From Rhizopus arrhizus (lineage: Eukaryota > Mucoromycota > Mucoromycetes > Mucorales > Rhizopodaceae), in assembly GCA_024220505.1 (NCBI GenBank), contig JAKZZE010000029.1, positions 434,001 to 498,000 on the forward strand: a DNA stretch of 64,000 nucleotides. The letters run 5' to 3'. The notes below the pieces were generated by a model. That model saw nothing but the letters and a program-made list of their open reading frames with translations, was not told the DNA's origin and did not search any database. The position numbers and the translations under genes are program-made. Within the stretch, counting starts at the first letter, position 1; each line of letters starts with the position of its first letter. This document shows, piece by piece, positions 20,976-32,322 of this stretch.

Positions 20976-21685
20976 TAAACCTTCTTAGCCTCAGCCGTTA
21001 TTTTCTCTTTCTTTTTTGCAAATAAAAATGTTTCATAATAAAGAGATTTTACATAGACAGGTAAACATATGGTAATGCTAAAATATGTATGGAGTCAGTT
21101 ACTTTATGTTTTAAAAAGATTCAAGAAGCAAAAGTACTTAATGCAGAATTAACTCATCTAAAATCAAATGCTGTAAGTTACTATTTTTATAAAGTTTCTT
21201 TCAAGCAATTCATTTGGTTGCAAATTAGAAAATATATGAACGACAAGTGCCCTCATCAAATATATTTTTTCTTGCTAAAGACAATGAGTCTGTTGTAACT
21301 AAAAGTCAAAGTATGTCTGTTTAAAATATCTTGGGGTTTTCTCTTCATCTCGTTAACAAATTTGCTTTGTATAGATTATCAAAATGAACTTGAAAAACAA
21401 TTGTCACAATAAAATAATTTTTCATTGTAAAAACCAAATGGCTTGTTCAGCTAACATTCTTTTGTTTTTATGTCATGGACAAATGCTTTTCATTTCTTTA
21501 CTACTCAATTTTAACAAAAGAGTCATGCTTTCGTAGCAAAGACAGATGATTTGATTATTCTGTTAATAAATGAGTAAACACACAAGCCTTTTTAATATAT
21601 TATACAATTGATATATTACTGATAATCTCACTTTTAATATGATTCCTGAGTCTGTCTCTTTATATTTTCTTTGAAAGCAAAATAG

Positions 21686-21691
<6 letters not shown>

Positions 21692-21733
<42 letters not shown>
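21692..21733. repeat. 42-nt poly(A) tract in the right arm
   Basis: Counterpart of the 40-T run in the left arm at 15911-15950. Confidence 0.85.
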
Positions 21734-21735
<2 letters not shown>

Positions 21736-22482
21736 TAAATGGTTGATATAAACAAGCTTTTGTAATAATATAGCTTTTTGGAAACAGTGATAAAGAAATA
21801 TATTCTTTTTACCATCTTCTAAGCTGATGTTAGTCATAGGGCTTTTCAAAGGAAGCAAAAAGTCGAAAAGATCAGCTATTATGTGTCAAGCGCATAATGG
21901 ATTTTACACAATGTTTTTGAGGACATTATTTTCTTGTTGGGTTAATTGATAGACTAAAATGTGTGTTGATATCTAACGTAATAGGCCTACAAGTTCACAA
22001 AGGAATGTCAACATGATAAAATAACTTATATTTTAGACTTACAAGCCCAATGTAACCAAATAAGGATGTGAACGAAAGAAATGGAAAAAACACATAGAAT
22101 AACGTATAAATCAAAAATAGTCTATATAACACAAAAGTGTTAACAGAAAGCTACATCAACTTGTCTATCTTGAATAAATGCCCAACAATCAATACCAAGC
22201 AGTCAAAGACTTATGTTCTTGTATTGCTGCCATATTATTCATAGACTAAAGATAAGTTTTTTTTTTTAACCACGTCAAATTTGTACAAATTCAGATTTGA
22301 TACTTTTATCCACGAGCGATCAGATATACCAAAATATTTACAGCAGATCTTGAGATAAATTTCAGAAGAAAAATAAAAGCCAAATTTCAAAAGATAGAAC
22401 AAGACAAAATTATTTTTCTTTGTGTATTCAAAAGCTTGTTTACTTTATTTTATATCTTCATAGTTTAAAACCAAATAGTTTA

Positions 22483-22983
22483 TTAATGAATCAGGAAAGG
22501 CAAGCATGTGGGTCTCTTTGTTGTTTCATATTTCGTGCCTATTGGATTTATCTGATTTCTACCCTTAATATAAGAATTTGAATATTTTAAACATACAAGA
22601 TCCTTAAATTTAAAGATCGCAAACTGAGCACCATAATTTCGAATACAAGAAACACCAAATCCTACAATTGAACTTGGAGCACCTATGTGGTTTGATACAC
22701 AGTCGTCGCTTTCTGCCAGTATGTAATAATTTGTATCATACTGCGCTGCTCCACCCATAGCACATGTGGTTGCACTAGTGCATAAGGCCAATCTTGATCC
22801 ACCATAACTTCCAACAAGATCTCTGTAATTTGCATTAAAAAAGTTTCCAGCTAAATCAGACCAGTAAAACCAAGTGCCAACATTCAGTACTGCGCCATTT
22901 TGTCTCAAAATATCCTCGCATAAACAAATATTAATGAGGACCAATAATACTGTAATTAAAATAAGCTTTATAGAATGAAGCAT
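22483..22983 (-). CDS. Small secreted six-cysteine protein, copy in the right arm
   Basis: Its 166-residue translation is identical to that of 14661-15161, including signal peptide and all cysteines, and the upstream TATA region is duplicated as well. The two copies are convergently oriented relative to the spacer. Complete identity means either a very recent duplication or continued gene conversion between arms. Function unknown. Confidence 0.7.
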   Translation of the reverse strand: MLHSIKLILITVLLVLINICLCEDILRQNGAVLNVGTWFYWSDLAGNFFNANYRDLVGSYGGSRLALCTSATTCAMGGAAQYDTNYYILAESDDCVSNHIGAPSSIVGFGVSCIRNYGAQFAIFKFKDLVCLKYSNSYIKGRNQINPIGTKYETTKRPTCLPFLIH

Positions 22984-24512
22984 AGGAGAATAATGGACCC
23001 CTATAGTGGTTTAAAGTAGTTTTTTTTTTTTAATTCCCTTTTTTTTTTCAAAGGTTATATTTATACAAAACGCGCATTACGCTTTCGTATGATACAAATA
23101 GGGAGTCGAGTAAGATTAATGTATTATAGAAACAAGGTGTGAATTCAGAATCAGTTTGCATACTTAGATGTGTAGATTTGCAAGGTGCATGCTTTGCTTA
23201 ATGCAGGTTAAGTATACATCAGGCACTGATGGTTGTTTCAGGGGAACTTAGTTAATTTGTTATCATAAAATTAAATTGTACTCCTAATTATTCCTTGACT
23301 ATAAAAGATCTTTCGTTTGACCAAACTTATAGCAATGAGCTTTGGGAATACTCGGAGATTATTCTTATTTTATTTAAAATGAATGGTATTTACATATTTT
23401 ATATTTGGTTTGACTCCATAGTTTATCTTCTAACTATTTTTGCTTCTTGTTTTTCCCTCACTTCTTGCATTACTCTCCTCTCTTTCTCCTTGAATCTAAA
23501 CTGTGATCGTCTTCTCTAATTTCCTTAAGTGACGTAATATAGAAATGCTTATTTCAATCGAATTTTAATTCTTTCAAATGACAACATCAACTATTTTCCC
23601 ATTTATCACATCAAGCAATAATGGCCAATCATTTGTTTATGTAATATTTTCCCTATTGAGAAATAATTTTTGATACACCAAATGATCCATTTGTTATATG
23701 CTTTGTGGGCATAAAAAACGCTTGACTATAAGTCATTAAAATATTTTACTGAGCCTCAATTTACGAGAAAGTCAAAATTCATTGAATCATTACTTTTTAA
23801 TTAGATGAGGATGTATTGTGAACATTTAGCTCTGTATTGAACCTATTTTCTGATCACAATATAACCAAACATTAAAATTGAATCTTGTCTATATATATAT
23901 ATATATAAATTGACAAAGAGATTCAAGCTCTATGTAACAAGTTGAATTTCATCAAAGGGTTTAGCTCCAGGTACTTTTTTTCATTTTAAATATGTGGTTT
24001 TCCTGTTCAATTCTTAATTATTTATCAAACTGGATACATTGAAACATTGAACTAATTTTTAATTACAGCCTATTGAGAACTTGCTTTAGCAAATCTGTCG
24101 TTTAATACGGAAAATCATACAATATTAGTGAGATTATACTTTTCTAAATTAAATACTTCAATCGACAATTGTATCATTTTGTCATAGCTCTCCAGTCCTT
24201 GCTGTGCTGCTGTATCAAATGGTTTTAATTGCTTCTGCAATAAGAAAAGCATTATATGTAGTAGGTTTTACAGATTATTTAGTATATTAAAGTATCCAAA
24301 CATCTGAAATGACAATATTTCGAAGCAGTCGATATAACAAAAGAATCAAACCAAGGTTTGTCAGTGGTGGTGTACTATATTCAACAATACTTGAAAAAAG
24401 CATCGTCACCTAAATATTATTGATCCTATGTCATATACACCATAGTACATCTATACTGCATAATTATTAATGTCATCGACTTATCAGTGTCAGATAAAGT
24501 CGGATCTTAGAC

Positions 24513-24514
<2 letters not shown>

Positions 24515-24555
<41 letters not shown>
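24515..24555. repeat. 41-nt poly(A) tract in the right arm
   Basis: Counterpart of the 39-T run in the left arm at 7186-7224. Confidence 0.85.
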
Positions 24556-24556
<1 letters not shown>

Positions 24557-25285
24557 CATAACTAATTCTATAAGTCAATAGTCTATAATGACCTATTTTA
24601 AGTCCATCATCCAGATACTAGAACAATACAAAGCAATTGAGGATGTAAAAAAGAGCTTTTTAAGTATACAATCATTTGGTATAGTTTTACAAGTTAATAT
24701 GATTAGCCTTAAGATAAATAGCAGTAAAAGCTTTTCTCAAACAACTATATGTTGGCTATGACATGTACATCAAAGATATTGCTTTGGTAGAAACCATCAA
24801 GTCATTTCTGTAATGAATACTTTATTTAATTCTGTTTAGACGCTGTTTATTTTTAAAAGAGCGTATGAAATAGTATGCCAAAGCAATTAAAAATCCAAGC
24901 TACTAAAGACCCTCTTGCGAATACTTTAACAGGTATCTTAATATCTCTACAAAATTCTGAACATTCTTAGAGGAGGATAAAATAAACTGCTGCCTTAGGA
25001 ACCATAAAGGAAGTTTTGGGATTTTACTATAGGTCAAGAAGATGGTTGGCACTTATAGGTTTGATAGTATAAGTAAAAAAAAAAAAAAAAAAATTCAAAA
25101 AAAGGCTTACAGTAAGCTTACTATAAATAACTAATCCCGTATTTCCTTCTAAATAGGTATTAATAGATCAAATTGACATTCTGGTTCTCTTACTGCTTAT
25201 AAATATTAACGATTATATTCTCCTTGAAAGAAAAGTCAATCAATATCGTAAAAATCTCATTGTCTAAAGGGAGTAGAAGATCTTA

Positions 25286-26534
25286 CTTGTGATGGGTCTA
25301 ACAACTTATCTAATCCTTCTTAGATGCGTAGTATGATGATATGCTAAAAATAAACTTGCTGTAGCTTCCTTAAACAGTTGATAATACTTATTAAAGAGTG
25401 CACTGTTCATAATAACTATGAGTCTATATAAAGAAAAAAGAATACAAGGCTATTTAGTACTGTCTTTGAAGATTTTTTTTATATAAAAGTAATAGCACGC
25501 TTGCTTGCAAAAGCCTTCAACATCAGCTCTAAACTATTTATGAAGGAGCAGTGAGAGACTAGGATTCATGCTACACTAAAATAAATATCTCCTATATTTT
25601 TTTGTATAAATGTGTATAAACTCCTAAAGGTTTATTAAAAAGGTACCTGATGCGCTTACCTAAGCTCATCCATAAAGAAATTTTGCTGTAATTAAATTAA
25701 TCGTTTAAAACAATGCTTTGCTAAGCACAGCATCGTAACAAACCTTAGAACTCAAATCGGAAATTACTGTTGATGCTGTCATTTTGTTTTTTCTATTCAG
25801 TCTGTTTATGCAAATAAATAAAAATTTCTTGGCATTATTATGGACTTACGACGTTCTAGAGCAAAATAAAGGAGGAAGATTGCCTTCTTTGGCTTAACAG
25901 ATACGATGGTTCTTCCTATTAATAAATGGAAGAGATTCACTAGTATTACAATAATAGTCTGTGTGGTTCAGTAATATTATCAAAACAATGACATATATGC
26001 AGCATATTCTGAGATACTTCAATATATGTAATTTACAATAAATATATAAGCATCATTGATAAAGTGCACGAGTCTTTTCTTGTTAAAGCACTTTATCAAA
26101 GCAAAATCATTAATCATTAATTATCAAATGATCTGATTGCTGTACTTTTTACGCAAGCATATGAAACAAGGAAATGATTTTGATGGCTATACGAATATCC
26201 GAAGCAGCAGAATGATATCGATTGTACATATACCTCATAACATTTTACGATTCTTGTTGTTGTAAACATGGATAACAGTTCAGTATTAATATAACAGATA
26301 AAGAGGTATCTTTTTATGATTACATGAGCATTGGTTTGGGTATTGATATTAAAATATCGTTATTAATCGTATATAACATATTTGTTTTCTATAAAAAAAA
26401 ATTCCCGTCTTTGGTAAAATTTAAACTTGATTATCAACCAACCATTCATTCAATTAGATGATGTCATGATTATATTCTTCAATTCTATTTAAGATCAAAA
26501 GCATCCGCTCCTTTCTTCTCTACAATAGAACATT
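25286..26534. other. AT-rich intergenic region upstream of the acyl-CoA synthetase
   Basis: Unique sequence outside the right arm. No coding sequence or repeat recognised; presumably holds the promoter of the following gene. Confidence 0.5.
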
Positions 26535-28164
26535 ATGACAAGCCATACTTTATATTCCATATTTGAAAAGAGTCAAGAAAACTTGAAAAACACAGCTATT
26601 ATTATTCCTAAATCCGCTCCAATACCCACAAGCCTCACGTATCAACAATTACTAGATATCATTCATGATTTTTCAACCCAATTAGCCAGTCTCGTACCAG
26701 CCGATTATTTAGCACCCGGAAGATCTATTTCTATCAGCTATCCAAATTCACTTGAATTCGTTACTGCCTTCTTGGCCTCTACTTTTATGAATCTAGTGAC
26801 TTCTCCGTTGAACCCGGCCTATACCGAAGATGAATTCAATTTTTACTTGGAAGACGCAAAGAGCTCGATCCTCATCCTACCCAAGGGCGCTTTGAATGAT
26901 AAAAAGAGTCCAGCTGTGTTGGCAGCGGAAAGACAAGGTGTGTTTATAGTAGAAGTTCACTGGAATGGTTCTTATCTGGAAATGAATGCATCCAAACGAC
27001 AGCAACCATACCATCAAAATGTGTTTAAACCAAAACCCGATGCACCTGCATTATTATTACATACCAGTGGTACCACCGGCCGACCTAAGGGTAATTTATT
27101 CTATTGAAATCATGTGAAAGCATACTCACTTCTCCCTAAAAATAGGAGTTCCTTTGACACACCTCAATCTATTCACATCCATGCGCAACATCGTCGGCAC
27201 TTATGAGCTCGTCCCTCAAGATAGCACTCTCCTTGTCATGCCCCTATTCCATGTTCATGGCCTTGTCTGTGGCTTATTATCCACCTTGCTCTCTGGAGGA
27301 ACTGCGGTGATTCCACAAAGATTCAGTGCTTCTTCTTTCTGGCAAGACTTTGAAGAAAACCAATGCAACTGGTATACCGCCGTTCCCACCATCCATCAAA
27401 TCCTGCTGCGTAAACCACCCAAGAAAGTCCCTGCCATTCGTTTCATCCGTTCCTGTTCTTCTAGCCTTGCTCCCTCTACCCTGAACGCACTCGAGGAGTG
27501 CTTTAAGGCGCCCGTCTTGGAAGCCTATGCCATGACGGAGGCATCCCATCAGATGACTTCCAACCCTTTACCTCACCGTGGTCCACATAAATCAGGCTCG
27601 GTCGGCCTAGGACAAGGTGTGGAGGTGGCCATACTAGATGAAGACGGTCAGCCTGCAGAGATTGGTGAGGTCTGTATTCGTGGTCAGAATGTGACTCAGG
27701 GCTATCTGAATAATCCAGAGGCCACTGCAAGCTCATTTACTAAGGATGGTTTTTTCCGTACAGGAGATCAAGGCAAGAAGGACAAGGATGGTTATTTGAT
27801 CTTGACGGGTCGTATCAAGGAACTCATCAATCGTGGTGGTGAAAAAATCTCTCCTATCGAACTGGACAGTGTCTTGCTGAGTCATCCAAAGGTAAATGAG
27901 GCTGTTTGTTTTGGTGTGCCGGATGAGATGTATGGTCAAGAAGTTCAAGCGGCCGTTGTTTTAAAACCGGGTGTGAAGGAAAGTGAAAAGGTAGTCGAGC
28001 GTGAACTTCAAGCGTTTTGTCAATCGAAATTGGCTAAATTTAAAATACCAAAGCGCATCTACGTGACAGGAGTGATGCCAAAGACGGCAACTGGTAAAAT
28101 TCAACGTCGAAAGATGGTAGATGTGTTCTTTAAGGGACCTGAAAAGCCTCAAGCTAGATTGTAA
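26535..28164 (+). CDS. PCS60: Peroxisomal acyl-CoA (oxalyl-CoA) synthetase, Pcs60/AAE3-like
   Basis: 524 residues from two exons, 26535..27090 and 27146..28164 (intron GTAATT...AATAG, splitting the Gly codon of the nucleotide loop). ANL-superfamily adenylating enzyme. The P-loop HTSGTTGRPKG lies at about 176-186, YAMTEASHQMTSNPLP is the Pcs60/AAE3-type A5 motif, followed by GFFRTGDQGKKDKDGYLILTGRIKELINRGGEKI-type hinge sequence in successive blocks, and the catalytic lysine region KTATGKIQRRKM is near the C-terminus. The protein ends ARL, a plausible PTS1 peroxisomal signal. Yeast Pcs60 and plant AAE3 activate oxalate to oxalyl-CoA; the motif wording matches that subgroup better than 4-coumarate ligases, but substrate specificity is inferred. 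Confidence 0.92.
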
Positions 28165-28795
28165 TATTGTTATATTGTGTAATAGAAAATTTTGATATAA
28201 AAATAAAAATCAATCATTTTGATGCAATGATCTCATTCTGCATAAGCCTACTCTCATGATAATCATCAGCAAATGAATCAAGATGAAACATTTTGGCCAA
28301 TAAAAATATTACCTCATCCATGTTCATTGTATTACATGTATTTTTCCTACTTGATGACTGTATATCAAACGCTTAGTCATAGGGTGGGTTGTTCACGTAG
28401 AGAACCCTGTGAAAGTCATGCACTGTTTGGAGTGTAAGCGGATACTTTTGATGATATCAACAGCAGACAGTCTTTTGATGTAAAAAGATTAGTTTCTTAC
28501 ATCAACAATAAAAATCGTTTAAACTAGAAAACAACCTGTAAGATCCTCGACTTCTTCATCAGCCGATTTTAAAAGCCCTAGGTTGCCCATCAGAAAACCC
28601 TACAATCTTCATTGAGAATGGCCCTGGGCAGCTTTTATTTGGATGTCATGATTTAAAGAATTAGAAAGAGGTCATGGCTATATGTAATAAAAAACAAAAG
28701 GTAAAAGAGCAAATGCTTTTATTAATAAATAATACGAAATGTATACAAAATTACGAAAGGTATGTGTATGAGGATATGTGCGTGTGTGTACTTTA
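28165..28795. other. Intergenic region between convergent genes
   Basis: Between the stop of the acyl-CoA synthetase and the stop of the SREBP gene. It must hold both 3' ends; no further coding sequence was seen. Confidence 0.6.
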
Positions 28796-31700
28796 TCAAT
28801 CGTGAAGTATAGAATGTGCTTTTTCAACACATTTCACTAAAGCTTCATGTTTTGCTGCATTTTCATCTCCATCTTCTTTCAAATCACCATCTTTTTCCTC
28901 TTTTGACTGACGAGCAAGAAATTTCTTGAGTTGATTGAGTTTCTTTACGATAAACTTGGTTTCTCCAAATGACTTTAAATAAGGATCACGCAAGATCATC
29001 TTTTTCAAGGCAGCAGCACATTCCTTTGCTTGCGTCTTGACTTTATCGCCCTCTTCAAAACGTATCGCCATCGTCCATGCTTCCAAACCGATCAGTGAAA
29101 CGACGCATTCAGCAAGGGATAACACGGTCGATTCCAAATCATTCACTCTGTCTTTTTCCTCATCCTCTATAAATCGTTTCAATCGTTCTGCATTTCTCAA
29201 TTCAGTCAATCCTTGCTTTTGCTTTTCGGAATCCGGATGACGTACCAAGGCTGATCCTACCAAAGTACGAATCATTGTCTTTTTGATGACTTCATCCGAT
29301 TGATTTAAAGTCGATCGCTGCAAAAGGGATCTGGAGGTCATGGAACGAGGCACACGTTGGATGAGACCCGGCAAATGTCTTTCAATCTGATCCGTCTTGT
29401 TCTTCCAAAGTGCCTCTACCACGGCACCCAACGTAGCGAACCAGTGAACCAGTCTTTGCTCATCTCCTCCTCCTTCTTCTTCATAAGGTTCTGTCAACAG
29501 CATGAGGGTCTCAAATCCATCGTGACTCTCCAGCTCAGCATCCGATTCGTTTCCATCTTCCTCGTCCTCTTCATCCTCCGTAGGATTGCCTTGGAGGGCC
29601 ATGAGAGACACTAGTCTTTCAAATTGAATACGCAAGTGGTCCAACAGATGCAGCGTGGACAGCATCATCACGGGCACAAGCACAGGCGCCGTATAAGATA
29701 GACATAGTCCCTCTTTCATCGCCTGCTGATTTTCCAAGATCTCGAGCGTCTCTGACCAAGCGCGTGTCTCAGGGATAGACCGAATCGAACCGTGTGCTTG
29801 CACGGGGTGCATCCAGGCCAAGGCAAGCATCCAGCCAGATCCTTCCTCCACCTTTTTTGGCGCGCCATCAGCCGCTTGATCCCAAAGATAGTCTGCCAAT
29901 TTTTTGGCCAGGGAATAAGACGTAGTGGTGAGTTGCAGAGCGGCTGTGGCATAAGCTCTGGTGCGAGTTTGATTGTCATCCTCCTCATCCAGTAAATCAA
30001 CCTGATTGATCATGTTCAGACAGGCATAGATCTTGATGGGGGTAGAGGCCCCTTGGAAACAAAGGATCTCATTCAGTTTAATCCATCGACAAACTTGAGC
30101 CCATGCTTGTTCTTCTGATTCGTGATGGTTGTAGAGAACGTCATAGCTCAGGACATGATGGAAAAAAAAGCGAGTGGCTTCCTTGATCAACAATAGAAAG
30201 GTGAAAAAGGAGTTGGTGGGGAGAAGAGGTCGAGGATGGTTGAGGATGGAATACATCTGTTTGCATTTCAATTCGCCTGGGCTTGTCACGTTGCTGTTGG
30301 AGGATGGTTGTCTTTTTGTGCGGCGAGCGACGCGTTTGAATTTGATTGATTTGAAGAACAATGTTTTGAACAAGGGTAAACATAATTGAATGAGACAAGC
30401 AATAAACATCAAGGTTTTCAACGTCGACCTACAAACAACAAGAGGATCAGCATCTTAAGGCTAATGTCATACTTGCATGTATTTACCAAAAACTGTCAAA
30501 TTGAAAGAATGAAAAGGACAGCGTGGCTGCATTCACATCTTGCTTTGTTAAATTATTGTCAACACCAGGTGCTCTAGAGACATGATGATGTTCGGAGTTT
30601 CCGGTTGTAGTCAATGGTGACGTAGAAAAAAGAGAGATGGCCATAAACATGGCCATAAAGACACGATTTGCCGTCACGGTAGGTGGTGTCACTGGATCAG
30701 GAGATGAAGGTGAGGATTCATACTCATCCGAATGATTACTGTACTTTGTTCTCTTTCTATCATTCTTCTTTCTCGACTGTATTTCCTGCTTCTGAAACTC
30801 ACGTTCCAGCAGGTGCTGTCGACGCAATTCTTGTTCTCTTTGCTGCTTTTGTAAATGATACTGCTGCAAGATCTCAGATCCTCCAGGTAATTGAACCAGG
30901 ATGTTTTGCAGCGCGCCGTTTTCTCGTCTGATGTGTTCACCTGTTCTCTTGAGATGATTGATGTATTCTGTCGCCTTTCTCAAAATGGTGGCCTTGTTGA
31001 GTTTTGTAGCGACGGCCACACCATCAAGATATTCCTCTCCGTCTTCCGAATCCTCCTCTTCATTGTTCTTGTGGGGTCGTTTTTTATTGTGGTTGACTTT
31101 GGCATATAAAAGCGCGGGAACAGCATTTTTCAATTCGGTGATACGATCATTGATATTGTTCCTGTAACGTCTTTCGATAGCATTATGAGCCGTCTTTTTC
31201 TGTTGACGTCCTCCAGTCGGATGAGTGGCCGAGCTGCTGTTGAGGACTGCATTGACTGCGTTATTGACTGTGTTGATTGATTTTAAACGTTGGATAGGGA
31301 TTTTTCCTATAGAATGAATGATTAACTTTAGTTTCTTATTAATCTGTCCTACCTTGTGGCTGATCCAAGTTATCCCAATTAATAAAATTCATGTTGGATG
31401 GAGTACTGACACTTGCTGTTGGCGTGTCAGTTAGTTTCGGAGATTGAGTTTTAACGCCACTAGCGTGGATATTTTCTTGCTGTTTAGAAAGATCTTCTAA
31501 AGTAGTATATTCTTCTTGTTTGACTGAGTTATCTTGTAATTTGGTATTATTAGCCGATTCATTTATATGATTTTCTTGTGTTGTAGGTATCATGTCATCT
31601 AAAGATGCATAAAATAAAGAATCATCATTGAATTGATTACTGCTGTTGTTGTTCATAAATGTTGACTGATTATTATTTAATAATTGATAATTCAACATTG

Positions 31701-31872
31701 TATTTCTATTATTGGGTGATAAATACTTGTCAAAGTCTTGCCAATTTTCTTGTTGTTGAAGAGCAGCCTGTGCTTGTTGTTGTAATTCAAAATCAAATTG
31801 TGAAAGAGAAAAGTAAGGATCTTCATTATTCTCTGTCAAGAAATCGACTGGAAAAGTTGTGAACGTTTCCAT
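28796..31872 (-). CDS. SRE1: Sterol regulatory element-binding protein (SREBP/Sre1-type), membrane-bound bHLH factor
   Basis: 990 residues from exons 31872..31353, 31306..30487 and 30428..28796 (GTAGGA and GTAAAT donors, TAG acceptors; phases 1 and 2 match). The N-terminal region is Q/N-rich and acidic, as in activation domains. The bHLH spans about 211-293 with NAIERRYR, carrying the tyrosine diagnostic of SREBPs, a long acidic loop, and LNKATILRKATEYINHL; a leucine-rich zipper follows. Two hydrophobic segments at about 389-404 (FMAMFMAISLF) and 452-470 (LMFIACLIQLCLPLF) would form the ER hairpin. The long C-terminal regulatory domain contains an acidic insert. The family is cleaved from membranes when sterol or oxygen is low and drives sterol synthesis genes. 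The start at 31872 is preferred over 31944, whose extra residues are a low-complexity translation of the leader. Confidence 0.92.
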
Positions 31873-32322
31873 CTTTTTATAAAGAAAAAAATTGAAAAAG
31901 AAAAAAGAACAAAAAAAAAAAAATATTTTTGCTTTCTTCTTCATTTACTTATTTAGATTTTCATTAGCCCCGCAGATTTTTACAAAATGGCCTGATTTTT
32001 TTTTATTTTTTTTTTTTTTTTGAATTCATTGTTAGATTTTCAATTGGGATGAATTTGTAAGGATATTTATATATTTGATAAGAAATGAATGAGATGAGCT
32101 ACAAGTTGTGGCTAATAAACTTTTTTTTATATAAAATAATTTTTTTTTTATCTATTTGATGTGTATGACAAAGATTATAAGATTTAGCATTTTTACATAA
32201 TCAGCAACAGCTATCATTTATCCGATTCAGGTCGGACACAAAAATAATTTTCCCATTTTACTCGTATTATAGATTACAAATGGAACTTTTATTTATAAAA
32301 GAAGACTATTGATAACAGACAA
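31873..32322. other. Intergenic region between SREBP and sulfate transporter genes
   Basis: AT-rich with several T runs. Should contain the SREBP promoter and the 3' end of the transporter gene; no specific element recognised. Confidence 0.5.

Larger units (their letters stand above)
20876..25285 (-). repeat. Right arm of the ~4.4-kb inverted repeat (LINE-free)
   Basis: 4,410 bp, the reverse complement of 6456-16768 minus the LINE. It carries the uninterrupted LINE target at 24363-24378, an identical copy of the secreted-protein gene and the same long homopolymers. The outer boundary lies at about 25285 (GATCTTA shared, flanks unrelated) and the inner one at 20876. Confidence 0.93.

Noticed and set aside
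6456..25285. Interpretation as a Polinton/Maverick or other large DNA transposon with long terminal inverted repeats
   Set aside because: No polymerase B, integrase, capsid or ATPase genes are present, and no target duplication flanks the arms.
27277..27549. Minus-strand ORFs opposite the acyl-CoA synthetase
   Set aside because: They are complements of conserved codons in the synthetase and show no own domain.
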